Below are positions 8,134-19,130 of a stretch of 19,346 bases of DNA, piece by piece. Position numbers and translations under genes: made by a program. Where the stretch lies: the NCBI GenBank assembly GCA_015501585.1, contig JADNRY010000997.1, positions 1 through 19,346 on the forward strand, in the 5' to 3' direction. The stretch comes from Rhodocollybia butyracea. Lineage: Eukaryota; Basidiomycota; Agaricomycetes; Agaricales; Omphalotaceae. The notes beneath the pieces are model-generated. The model was not told the DNA's origin. It did not search any database and was given only the letters and a program-made list of their open reading frames with translations. Each line of letters begins with the position of its first letter. Position 1 is the first letter of the stretch.

Positions 8134-9617
8134 CTATCTCCTCGGAGCTCTCTTCTGTACATCTTCGTCTTTAACAGCATGCAACATGAGCTTATTTGGG
8201 TGACCGTCGGCCATTCCACTGTGCCCTTTGTACCAGTCATACGCAACTGCGTATGCAAATATAGAGCCTCTGCTGTTAAAGGTGCTGCACACAATTGGCC
8301 CGGGAGCGCGATTGAAACCTAGATAGCGAGAGAGGAAGATTAGAATTCTTCGGTTTATTGGGTGGATAAAGGAAGAGGAGTGGGCGGAAGAGAGAAGATT
8401 GGTTGCTTGGTGAGAAGCATACATACTTTTCAATCTCATACGTGCATCTTTATCCCAAAAATGAATCGTACCGTCGGAACCTGGTGATTGAATAATTTCG
8501 ATTAAGCACAAAGTAATGAAGGTGAACGCATACCACACGTAGTGAATGTGCCGTGAACGGGATGGAAATTTATGTCGTTGACAGAGTAAATTAATGACTG
8601 GTCTTTCTTGTTCGGCGTCACATCTTGACGATGGCATCGGAAGGAGTAGTCATAACTGCGTTTGGGTTAGGGAGGTAAAGGCGTGGATTGTCTAACGGGT
8701 TCAGAAAACACACACCTTCTATTCTTCTCTTCGACGTAGCTAAACAAAAACCAGGTGTATCAGAACAAGAACACATCAAGAGAGAGCACGCGAAATTAAC
8801 GAGTTTTAACAACGCCAAGTTAATATCTCACTCACTGAAACGCCACCCTGCCTTCGATACTCCCAACTGCAAACCCAGCCTTGTCCGAAGGATGGCAGCA
8901 TGAAACGACACGCGTTTGCAGCTTGAGCGGTGAGGTCATTGTTTTTATAGGGTGTAGTTGATTTCGCCAAGTCGAAGAGATGTATCTGGCGATCTGCGGT
9001 GCCGACGACCATTAGTGGATAATGAGCATCGAGGGTGTAACACCGTTCAGAAAGATTGACAGTCGCGACTGGTGTGGGTGTTCGGAGATCCCAGTACTGG
9101 AGCGAGGATGAGGGAGGACGCCTAAGATAAGCGCGGTGATAAACTCACTTTGATTGTCTTGTCCCAGCTTCCAGTAACTACTAGTCCTGTATGCGGCGTG
9201 TTCACCCATTTCACGACCTTTATGGGCCCGTCGTGCTGTGCGAATTGAGTTGTTTGTCCTGTGGCAATGTCAAACGCAAATCCCGCGTCGACACCACCAG
9301 AAAATATCTGATTTCCTGCCTACTTACGTTCTCAAATTCAAGTTAAGTTGCTTGTTGCATGGCACTTGCCTCGTTCCAGCATACCGACAGCACAGGTGCT
9401 TGATGGGAATACATTGCTCGTCCTTGAGATTGACCTTGAGGAGAGAGCTCATAGACGCGGACCTAAACAGAATGTCAGAAAGAGGAAACCAATTGGAGAA
9501 AGCACGTACGGAATTGTCCCAGCTTCCTACCGCTAGATAATCAGCCTTGCCAGAGAACGACAGGGAAGAGATAGAATCACTGGGAGGATTCGGAATCTCA
9601 ATGTCTGCGCTGGTCAT
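8134..9617 (-). CDS. rae1: Rae1/Gle2 mRNA export factor (WD40 propeller), eight exons, one apparent frameshift
   Basis: Rae1 is a nuclear-pore WD40 protein that binds the GLEBS motif of Nup98/Nup116 and acts in mRNA export. Exons (minus): 9617-9510, 9462-9370, 9319-9149, 9096-8836, 8739-8716, 8655-8534, 8480-8427, 8318-8134. Conserved stretches: NPPSDSISSLSFSGKADYLA, VGSWDN, HQAPVLSVCWNE, IFSGGVD, TGSWDKTIK, YWDLRTPTPVATV, MVVGTADRQIHLF, FAVGSIEGRVAF, CHRQDVTPNKKDQ, NFHPVHGTFTTCGSDGTI, FWDKDARMRLK and FAYAVAYDWYKGH. Intron 2 (9369-9320) has a GC donor and exon 5 is only 24 nt. In exon 4 the frame changes at a run of five A (plus-strand T 8942-8946): TPYK is in one frame and TMTSPLKLQTRVVSC in the next, so one base is extra. 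With that corrected the product is about 338 residues, near family length. The start codon is the first in frame, but family members often have a longer N-terminus, so an upstream exon is possible. Confidence 0.9.
9320..9369 (-). other. GC-AG intron in the Rae1 gene
   Basis: The exon ends VCWNE with ...GAG. It is followed by GCAAGT and, 50 nt later, an acceptor GTAG before GCAGGAAATCAG. The join keeps CWNE-AGNQIFSGGVD in frame, matching the Rae1 family. The nearest GT donors either delete conserved VCW residues or break the frame. GCAAGT is the classic non-canonical donor. Confidence 0.8.
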
Positions 9618-10603
9618 GGTAGAACGTAGAATCGACTAGTGGTTGACAATTTGACTCAAAAACATAGCGGAAGCGGGTCCGAATTATGACCTAAATTTGA
9701 TTTTCTTGAGCTACAAGCGGGAAGATAACAACTCGTCCAACTCAATAGAGAGAAATTTTGAGAAATTCAGACGATATAAATTTTGACAGCGCTGAGTGCC
9801 ATCGATTGATGTTGTTTGATGTCGACGAGCTTTCAAGCTCAATGAGTGTTCAACGTCGTTGAGTCGTCACTTGCATCTGGCTTTCGTTCAGTACATCCAT
9901 TGCCCATAGCACGGCCTGGCTGTTGCCGTCGCCATAAGCAAACTCGTAATCATTCCCGGAATCTAGCCAAAACATCACATCTAGAGACCGTCGCTATTCT
10001 ACTGCTTTCAGAGGCAAGAACGATGAAGAACAGCTAGCTGCGCGTGCACTCGCCATCACCCAAATTGGTTTGTTAAAAATGAAGGCATCCAGATACAACG
10101 CCAGACATTATGTATCGAGGCCCATATAACGAATACAAAGTGCAAGGAGTTTTTTAAATCAATTTCGGACTGAGAGAAGGGAAAACTACGACACACTATA
10201 AGCACTACTAGATCACATACTAGCTGTTAAAAAATACAGCATCTGTGAACTTTGATGATTATTGCTGTTGAATCTTGGTGACGAATGGATGTCGATGATG
10301 GTTCGATGGTCGACGAGAAACTGGACAGCCGTAACTTTTACATAGGTTACTATCGATGATGATTAAGAAGCTTCGAAGCGCAGTAAGAAGCGCAGAATGA
10401 GGAAACTAAGCTGCAGCGGCAAGGTTCAATTTGGACCAGTCGTGGATGAGTGCGGGCTGTAAATCATTGTTTGATCTTCGGCCCGAACCACGTGCTTCAT
10501 TTCGGGTGCTCCATCTCTCTTTCTTCTTCCAAGGTGGAGAATCCAGTTCCTTTATTTTTCATTCTTTTTCCGGGCTGGATTTCTCTTTCCACAAGTTACC
10601 GTC
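9618..10603. promoter_or_regulatory. Divergent intergenic region between Rae1 and casein kinase I
   Basis: This interval of 986 nt holds the promoters of two genes transcribed away from each other. I see no coding region. A TATA-like GATATAAATTTT lies near 9773-9784. A pyrimidine-rich tract (about 10510-10590, with CTCTCTTTCTTCTTCC) precedes the kinase start, as is common in fungal promoters and 5' leaders. Transcription starts cannot be placed from sequence. Confidence 0.4.
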
Positions 10604-12755
10604 ATGACCACCCCTCATGTAATCGCTTCGTCTTCACCTCATCCGTCACAGTCTGCGGGGTCGGGGATCGTCAGTGTTCATTTTCCGTGTTGTTCGTCGT
10701 TCTTGGAACTGAATCCATGGTGCAGGTCGGGAACAACTACAAAGTCGGCCGTAAAATTGGGGTATGAACAACTAGCTAGTAATATTTTTCAATGGCAAAC
10801 TAACTAGGTACCTTAGGAGGGTTCTTTTGGTGTCGTGTTCGAAGGCTAGTTCTCTTTTTGTAGTAACAACCCCAACGTTGACACAAATGTTAACAGGGAC
10901 CAAGATGCTCTCCAATACGCCTGTTGCAATCAAATTTGTGCGCCCACATCATCATTCTACCAAGGCGGTCCTGTTCGCTGACACTTCACATAGGAACCTC
11001 GAAAATCGGACGCACCTCAGCTACGAGATGAATTTCGGTCTTACAGGACATTGAACGGCACACGTTGGTCTTGGTCTTAACTCTCTTCTTTATCCCTTTC
11101 CAACTTCACTTTATTCAGCCGGCGTTCCTCAAGTACACCATTTCGGCCAAGAAGGGTTACACAACGTCCTCGTCATTGATCTCCTTGGTCCTAATCTCGA
11201 AGACCTCTTTGACATGTGCGGTCGGAAATTCACTATCAAGACTGTTTGCATGGCAGCGAAACAAATGGTGAGCGCGGCGTAATTCCATTGGACGAAGCCA
11301 ATTTCCTTCTTATCCTTAACCCCTCTCATTTTATTAATGTCTCCATTCGTCCAGGTCACCAGAGTACAAGCTATTCACGACAAATCTTTAATATACCGGG
11401 ACATTAAACCCGACAACTTCTTGATCGGGGTCCCCAACTCCAAGACTGCCAACACGATACATATCATAGGTAAGTTTCAGTTGTTCTGCTTCTGCTTCTT
11501 TTCGCTTCTTTTTCAGATAATCCTCTCCACTTGATGTCATACTAATCTTGCTCTAGACTTTGGTATGGCGAAACACTACCGCGACCCGAAAACTAAAGTG
11601 CACATACCCTATCGAGAGCGCAAGTCGCTCTCCGGCACTGCTCGATACATGTCCATCAACACTCACTTGGGTCGTGAACAGTCCAGACGCGATGACCTGG
11701 AATCATTAGGTCATGTATTCATGTACTTTCTCCGAGGCGGTCTGCCATGGCAAGGACTGCGGGCTGCGACTAATAAGCAAAAGTACGAGAAGATCGGAGA
11801 AAAGAAACAGACCACTCCCATTTCCGAACTCTGCGAAGGTTTCCCTGGTATGTCAGAATATTTTGTTGAGCGTTTCACAAATGTATTGATATTTTTGACA
11901 GAGGAGTTTGCCATCTACATGAACTATGTCCGCAAGCTTGGCTTCGAGGAGACTCCGGATTATGACTTTCTTCGTGATCTGTTTACTAAGGTCTTGAAAA
12001 CCCTTGACGAAGCTGATGATGGCGTGTATGACTGGATGCTCCTTAACAATGGTAAAGGATGGGAAGCTAGTAATGTAAGTAATACCCTGTGATATCTTTC
12101 CAGTGTTTCTAACATCTTTCATCAGCCTCATGCAAGCTCTGCGACACCGCATCGTGAACGACGCGATCGTGAGCGTGAACACGGTGCTCACCGGCGTGGC
12201 TCTCGACAGCCTCAGGAACCTGCCAATACATCTTCAGGCCTCGTCGTTAGTCCTGCACCTGCACATGTAAAAAGCAGTCGGCGGCCAGCAACTAACGAGC
12301 GAAACAACTCGACTCCTCGTGACATCGGAAGTGTCCAACCACTGGCACCCACGAGTCGACGCGCAAGTCAGCAGCAACGCGAGAACAGTGCCCTTGCCAG
12401 CGTCGGTCTGCCAACACCACACCCTTATGCCACTGCCCCGACCCCCAATGGCTACCGAACCACAGCTGATCGAAACGCCTATGGCAGAAACTCTCCCAAT
12501 CCTGCTGCAGGATTGACGAACGGCATACTGCCTCACAACGGCTCGGAGTCTTTTTTATACGGGCAGATGCCTGCTAAGGGTACCAATTCTAGGGAGGGCA
12601 CAACAACAGGGACGGGATTAAGAGATGCGCTTCCTGGCCCAGTCCGAAGCATGGCTATCTACGATCGAGAGATGAACGGGTTTAGAGAGCAGGATGAAGA
12701 TGGTGGTCACGGGCGGGGAAAAGGTTTCTGGGGTGCACTATGCTGTCGGGGGTAG
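10604..12755 (+). CDS. Casein kinase I, plasma-membrane (Yck/Cki1) type, ten exons, 532 aa
   Basis: A Ser/Thr kinase of the CK1 family. Exons: 10604-10669, 10726-10761, 10817-10844, 10897-10937, 10994-11063, 11119-11267, 11355-11469, 11557-11847, 11902-12074, 12126-12755. All phases agree with no correction. Seen: glycine loop KIGEGSFG; VAIKF with the catalytic Lys near residue 56; YRDIKPDNF with Asp146; DFG at 169-171; the CK1-specific [16 protein letters not shown] in place of [19 protein letters not shown] and [12 protein letters not shown]. The catalytic part ends near GKGWE. A 209-residue exon then encodes a low-complexity Arg/Pro/Ser/Asn-rich tail that closes with FWGALCCRG. In yeast Yck1/Yck2 a C-terminal Cys pair is palmitoylated and anchors the kinase at the plasma membrane; the Cys pair two residues from the end suggests the same here (inference). 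Intron 3 has a GC donor. The start is supported by a family-like Ser/Pro-rich leader joined to [12 protein letters not shown]. Confidence 0.95.
10845..10896 (+). other. GC-AG intron in casein kinase I
   Basis: Exon 3 ends FGVVFE with GAAG. The next bases are GCTAGT, and the acceptor TTAACAG precedes GGACCAAG. The join gives FEGTKML in frame as in other CK1 kinases. The GT at 10849-10850 as donor would create TAG at the junction, and earlier GTs delete the strand after the glycine loop or shift the frame. GCTAGT matches the GC-donor consensus at five of six positions. Confidence 0.75.
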
Positions 12756-13643
12756 TCTAGATAGCCTGAGAGCAACTTCCTGGGTGATGGTGGCTCTCTG
12801 ATTTGATCTCGTACGACTTGGTTATGGTGAATACCCTATTCTTCCGGATACCTTGGGCAGTTCTGACTTTCTCGTAGACATCCGAAAATAGATTCGCATG
12901 GCTACCTACCCTAAATCAACGACCGATAATTATTGAACTAATTTTCACCGGCATATCGACTTTCATGATCATCTCTCTCGGCTGTTCCTCCCCTTTTTTT
13001 TACCTCTGTTATTACGCTTTCGTTGTCGAGCACTGTACTTTTTGTCTTGATTATCCTCATTTTACGCATTATTATCATAAACAATCTTTATCGTCACCCA
13101 TGCTTCTGTCTGTCCTTTTGTCGTCGATGCCCTCTTTAACCTTCACTCCCTTTCAACACTGTATTATCTAGCTGGCATAATTTTCAATCATTTGGGTAAT
13201 GGATCAGCCTCTACTGGCATATTTTCCTCATCCTTTACAGCTTTGGGGTCTAAGGTTGTTGGATCCCAGGCGGTTGAAACGCCTTGTTGGAAGCAGAAAT
13301 TCAGCCTAGACATTCTACGCGAGATAGAATAGTGATAGAATAGGCCAAGAAATGATTCTTTCCTCCTTCCTTGGCCAACTCATACCGGCGATAAGCTCCT
13401 GAGCAGGCCTCGCTTAGAAGAAGCCGATCAGCATCTTCTCGTATCGCGTGCGTTGAAAGTATGGTGTAGAATTCTTTACAAGTATTCGTAGTCCCCAATA
13501 TCGTCTACTCAAGTACGTATTCGTTATTTACTGTCTATAGGTTATAGCAATGTCGTAGCAAGATCGTACACAAAAATGAATACATGTTGGTGTTTTGAAT
13601 CCCTCCCTCGAGTCATAAGCCTGATACAGTAGACGCAAACCTC
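12756..13643. other. Convergent intergenic region between casein kinase I and the ABC transporter
   Basis: No gene is recognised. The interval holds the 3' ends of two converging genes. It is rich in T and C around 12960-13170. A short direct repeat GATAGAATAG occurs near 13322-13342. No clear terminator signal can be assigned. Confidence 0.5.
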
Positions 13644-16600
13644 CTAGTCGACGACCAAGTTGCTTCGGTCACACATACTCCTGAAGATTCCGTTCGTATT
13701 TTTGTACAGGTTAGCTGGTGTATCAAATTCCTGGGTAGATGTCAGCAACGAACTGAAAAGACATCTTAGCTAATGGGAACTAACCGAGATTGTTCCAGCA
13801 TCAAGCACACATATCCGGTCGCTGGATGCATGATTGGTCAACCGAAAAGACCTCGCATATGAATACAACTCACTAAGCAATTATAGTACGAAGTCGGTGA
13901 GCAATGCAGAGTATCGTTCGGTCTTGAAATTCGTTCGAAATCGTATCCTGGATGTTTCTGTCGGTCTCGTAATCCACCGAAGCTAGATGAATGTAGTTAA
14001 GTGTACCGCTTGGAAAACTACACTCAGAAGGTTAACTCACCAGTCGCTTCATCCAAGATTAGGACTTTCGTGTCCTTCACTAGCGCGCGCGCCAATGAGA
14101 CCAGTGATCGCTGGCCAATCGAAAGATTCCCTCCTTCGTCCTCAATCACAGAGTCAAGCGTAAACTTGTTTACCGGTGTGCTTGACCCACTCTCCTGGCT
14201 ATCCAAATCAGATATATTCGAGATGAAGGATACCCGCTTTGGGTTATCGACCAGATACGACCTCTTCAGAGCATCCCAAAGCGTCGCATCGTCATGCAAA
14301 TTGAAAGGATCCAAGTTGCTTCGTAAGGTTCCAGAAAAAAGTTGCTGTAAACAATCAGTCAGAGGGCGAAGAACAAATAGAAACTAGAACTCACCGCATC
14401 CTGCGGAATAATAGATAGCCCACTCCTCAAATCAGTGAGGCCTACTTTTGAAATGTCCACGCCATCGATAGTTATACTGCCAGAATCAAGCTCGACGAGG
14501 CGGTAGATCGCTGACATTAGAGAGCTCTTTCCTGTTAGAAAATTCAACTCCTATAATTAGTACATCCTAGGGAAACTCTACCCACCTGCACCCGTTCTTC
14601 CTATGATTCCGATTTTCTCCCCAGCTTTCACCCTGAATGATATGCTTTTCAGGACGGGCGGAAGTTCCGGGCGATACTTCAACACTACGTTATTGAACTC
14701 GACACGACCTTGAGAAGGCCACGGAGCAGGTGGTTTGTTATCAGGCAATTCGTGTGGAGGCTCCTGTTCAATTTCCTCGGCGTAATAAATTATACGTTCG
14801 ACAGAGTTCATGTCATTTTCAACTTCGGCAGTTTGACGAACAAGCCAGCTGAACCTATAATTGATACCTTTCAGTGTTTTGTCGTCGTGAGGATAACCTT
14901 GTGGGACACTTACGATTGCTGAATCGACAGAATGTATGATAAAACGACACCTGTTTGAGCCGGGCTGATGGTGAACCTTGTTCCAACAGTGAGAAGAGCC
15001 ACAACGAAGGTAAGAAGCGTTCCAAGAAAGTCGACGCGGATCCCTAGCCACCTCTGATTCGTTACTGTAAGCCAATAGGCCCTGCATGACCAAGAACATA
15101 TTAGAATTGCTATGGAAGGATCAGCTCCATCTTACCTGTTTTCAACATCTATCCTTCGTTCATTGTCGCGAAGGAATCGTTGGGATTCACCATACGCCCG
15201 AATGGTGGCAAGGCCGGAAAGACTCTCCGAAAAGTGCGAGTATAGAGAAGATCTCAGTATAGCATCTATGTGAAATAAGTGGATTTTAGCGGGCACTTTT
15301 AAAGAGATACTTACCTAACCGCTGAATTGAAGAGAATGACAAAATCATTATGAGCAGAGAACTTCTTCATTGGCAAGTACCACACCTTAAGTTCCCTGGC
15401 GCTGGCGCGGTAGAAATAGGCAGCATAGACATAAACAGAAAGAACAACGACCACCGCAATCAAGAACCACGGTAAAAGAATGCTTATGAGGATTATTGCT
15501 CCGAGAATACTTGACATGGTGGAAGCAAGCATACGCAAAGCATCTCCCAGCAAGTTATCGATCGTGTCAATGTCTAGAATTCAACACAATTAGAGACAAA
15601 CAGGTAAGAAAGATATCACTTACCTTTTGCAAAACGGTTCATGATTCGGCCCAAGGGAGTGGTTTCGTAGAACGACATTGGCGCGAAAATCACACGTTCG
15701 ATGGCACTCTTGAAATAGTGAGTCAGTGATAAAAATTTCACATCAAGAAATCCGCATACCCTATGAAGACGTTGGGAAGCGAAATATGTGAGCAGAGCAA
15801 AAGTCGCTCCCATGAGGAACACAGCAATGGCTTGAGAAACTCCTAGTCCAGCGTATACACCCATCTTGATTCCAGACAGGTTAGAGCAGTGCGGGTAATG
15901 GAAAAGAGCAACTCACATAGAAACCTTGAGGTCGTGGCCATTTTCTAAGTACAGAGATTACAGATATTCAAAAGGTCAGAGCAAGATATCCACTTACAGT
16001 TCTTCCCAGTAAACCAACCAATACGAAGACATGACAGTTGCTCCTTGGACCAACATAACTGCCATCAAGAACATGGGTAGAAGGATGTGGCCCTTTCCAG
16101 CCTTTAGATATGTTTTATAGATGGCTCCACTGACTGCACCCGTGTTCCTTTCTTCTTCCTGCATCTGCGACACCGCCTTCATCTTCTTCCTCTTATCCTG
16201 ATCATCTGGCGCGACTTCAATGACTTCCACTTCCTTCTCATCCTTGGCTTCTTCCTGGTCATTGTTGCCGAATTCATTGACAAACTTGGAGAACTCGCTC
16301 CCGTTCCCCATTAATTCGTTATACGTACCGTTTTCAACAATACGGCCATCGTGAACGACGTAAATATAGTCAACTTGAGGAAGGAAGTGTAGCGCATGAG
16401 TGACGAGAATGCGGGTTTTGCCAGTGATACTGTTTTGTAAGACATTGTTGAATACGGCTTTTCCGACATGAGCATCCAACGCAGAAAGCGGTCCTGAGCA
16501 AATTTAACAAGACATTTTCAACGACAAGCTGTACAACTCACGTCAAAGATTTGAATATCAGTATCGCAGTAGATCGCTCGACAGATATTTCAATCTTTGT

Positions 16601-19130
16601 TTCTGACCTGAAGATGAGAACTAGAATCAGCGTGTATCTCACTGTTGATATTATTCAAATCACCTCCAGACAATGATATACCCTACAAAAGATTCAGTTA
16701 GTAGTTGAATGCAGTGTATATATGGAAACTACCTTTTCACCAACTTCTGTCATATCGCCATTGGGAAGCATCTCGAGATCCGGCTCCAAACAGGAATCTT
16801 TGACGGCCTTCCAGTAACGTTCCTCCTCATATGGTCGACCGAAACAAACATTTTCTCTAACAGTAGCATTCTGAAAAATATTAGAAAAGAGTACTATCCT
16901 CCTCTAAATTGAACTTACTTGGATCCAAGCGGACTGCGGACAATATCCAACACTGCCACCAAACTTGACACTACCGCCAGTTCGTCTCATTTCTCCAATC
17001 ATGCCCTGCAACAGAGAAGTCTTGCCGGACCCAACTTGCCCAACCACAGCGACCAATTTTCCTCGCGGTATAGACACTGTTATATCTCGAAGCTTGAACG
17101 GATCATGTTGTTTGTCTCCGTTTGCTGGCTCAGTAGGCTTGATAGCAATCTTCTTGGCTTTTTTGCTCTTGTCTTCAGGTTCGGGAGGGGGTGCATCCCA
17201 AGAGAACGACGCGCCCTTCACTTCAACTGCGGCATCGATGCTTTCATCAATAACCAGGGTTTCATCCAGAGTCTCCGCTTCGAAAACGGCATAAAGCCTT
17301 TGAATTGCATTGTGAGCGTCAGTGATCGCACTGAAAGACATGGCTAGAAATCAAATTAGTATTATGGATTCATGCACTAGGACAAACTTACGAAGCATCA
17401 GTAGGGGCATGCGGAGCAAGTTGAAAAGGGTCAAAGAGGCGAAAATATCGGCAGCATTAAGTTCATGACCAGAGAGCGAGTAGGTGACAAAAGCTAAGAC
17501 AGACGCCAAAGTTGGAAGTGACATTGCGATGGCAGTGTTGGCAGCACGGATAACGAGGAGTGTTCGGATGTAGCTACATAGATAATGAGCTTCAGATGAC
17601 CCCAAAAGGGAGTTACTTGTGAATACGTACTGCATCTCTTTGTAACGATATTCCTCAATCCGCTTCAAGAACGGTAACTCCCAGGCAAAATATTTGATGA
17701 CCTTCATACCGCCAAGAAGCTCCTGGAGGAGCTTCGCCCGCTTGTCCGTCCACGACATGCTTTTTCGTCGATAGATAAACATGCGCTTCATAGCCCAAGT
17801 TTGCACTGGAGTCGCAAGAATGAAGAACGCGAAACCAGCAAGCGCACTCGGTCCCAAATTGAGAATGAGGAGAACAAGACATATGCTCATCTGAATCGGG
17901 GCACTCCACGACTGAATAACAGATAATCAACTCGAGAACATGATGTGAAAGTTTTTACGAACCATATGGAAGAAAACCTGCGCAAAAAGTCTATTCTGGA
18001 CACATCAGTTGAGATTGTGGTTCATAATCAAACCGTTAGGAAGTTTTAGACCGCGCGCGTGCTGTAAGGCGCATTGAACGGGCGTAGATGGAAGCCTGGT
18101 CAAAGTTGATGGTAAGCAAAACTTGACCTTGTGCAAAGAGCTTGAAACTTTTACGATAAGTCCTCCTCGAAGCAAGACACCACTACCAGCTGACCGATAG
18201 AAGAACTGATGTGTGCATAGCGAAGACGTTATGTTGAGGAGCAGCAAACCGATGGCCATGGCGATACCCTTTCCTATAGCTGAATTATCAAGTTAACGGG
18301 GGAGGTAGTTGGTAAAATTTGGTAGGATCCTACCTGGTACAGGTAAACCTTCTCTGTGATTGACAAAACTTGTCGTCGCGAACGTGACAATGGCCTTCGA
18401 GAGTCGTGATAAGGATGGGTTTAGCGTTCTATTTAAGCAGGATCATACACACCTTCACCAAAAGTGGGGAGGTTACCTAAACGATTTCACCATGAGCGAT
18501 TGTTCTTAACTATCAAAAATCTGCGAGACGGACCTGGGCAGTATCACCAATGACTTTAAACACGCCTCCCGTCCAAAAAAACACTTGACACTGTCATTCA
18601 AAGCAAAGACAAGGCTGGGCCGTTTCCTGAGACTTTCCCGCCATTTTCTCGCGTTCCTGGTTTCCTCGCAAAGTCCACCAAAGAACTCTCCATCCAGCCG
18701 ATATTTCGCCTTTAGCTAAGCTTCATTATATTCATTAGCTTCAACTCGTCGTCGTTCAAAAGAAGCCACGATTTTGTCTCCTATGTATGCTGCCTTTCGA
18801 TCGTCCTGGAGCTTGTACAAATCGGAAGCCTCGAGTGGACGGTGAAATCCAAGAACAAGTAAAGGTGTAATCCATTGGAAAACCAACAAGTTTAACAAAG
18901 ACGCTGTTGCTTCAGGGATGAGTTTAGCGTCATCCACCGAGCCTTTTGCAGGTGGCACTGGCTTTGAGCTGAGATGGAAAAAGCGACGAAATCTGATATG
19001 GTTGGAATGAGAACAGTTACATAAAAAAGAATGTATGACGTGCGTACCCTGATGATGGATCAATGTGAGTCTCTTCTCCAGTTTCTACAGACTTTTCGTC
19101 GATAGAATCTTTCTCGGAGGAAGGGGACAT
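13644..19130 (-). CDS. ABCC-type full transporter, Yor1-like, 26 exons, with several single-base frame breaks
   Basis: An ATP-driven exporter with two membrane domains and two nucleotide-binding domains, in the order TMD1-NBD1-TMD2-NBD2. Exon 1 is 19130-19048, exon 2 18992-18534, and the last 13730-13644. The corrected product is about 1,380 residues, normal for fungal Yor1-like proteins, and starts at [12 protein letters not shown]1 shows [19 protein letters not shown] and [16 protein letters not shown]1 (about 545-700) has Walker [11 protein letters not shown]-loop CPQSAWIQ, signature LSGGQKQR and Walker [18 protein letters not shown]2 includes [22 protein letters not shown]2 (about 1130-1370) has [29 protein letters not shown], signature [26 protein letters not shown] and the H-loop IAHRL. 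LSIGQ in place of LSGGQ is usual for this subfamily. Nine one-base indels are needed (plus-strand sites near 18722, 18643, 18582, 18044, 18015, 17986, 17975, 16589, 16493). All 25 introns look intact. Yeast Yor1 exports organic anions and drugs; the substrate here is unknown. Confidence 0.9.
15315..15321 (-). other. Seven-nucleotide exon in the ABC transporter
   Basis: Exon 17 ends ARELK at 15386. An intron at 15385-15322 (GTGTGG to ATTCAG) is followed by CGGTTAG and then an intron at 15314-15266 (GTAAGT to ACATAG). The seven bases supply Arg, Leu and the first base of Asp, giving [18 protein letters not shown], the conserved family sequence. Skipping it shifts the frame to an early TGA. Confidence 0.85.

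Noticed and set aside
8936..8950. Programmed ribosomal frameshift in Rae1
   Set aside because: The required shift is +1 at CCC TAT AAA AAC, with no slow or stop codon at the site and no classic slippery heptamer. Rae1 genes are not known for recoding.
14041..14344. NBD2 signature LSIGQ as a defective motif
   Set aside because: A non-canonical signature at this place is common in Yor1-type ABCC proteins, and the rest of NBD2 is intact.
14001..14387. Open frame of 128 codons on the plus strand
   Set aside because: It is antisense to the NBD2 exon of the transporter, whose conserved motifs and introns are clear.
16919..17347. Open frames of 142 and 109 codons on the plus strand
   Set aside because: Both are antisense to the NBD1 exon with Walker [10 protein letters not shown] on the minus strand.
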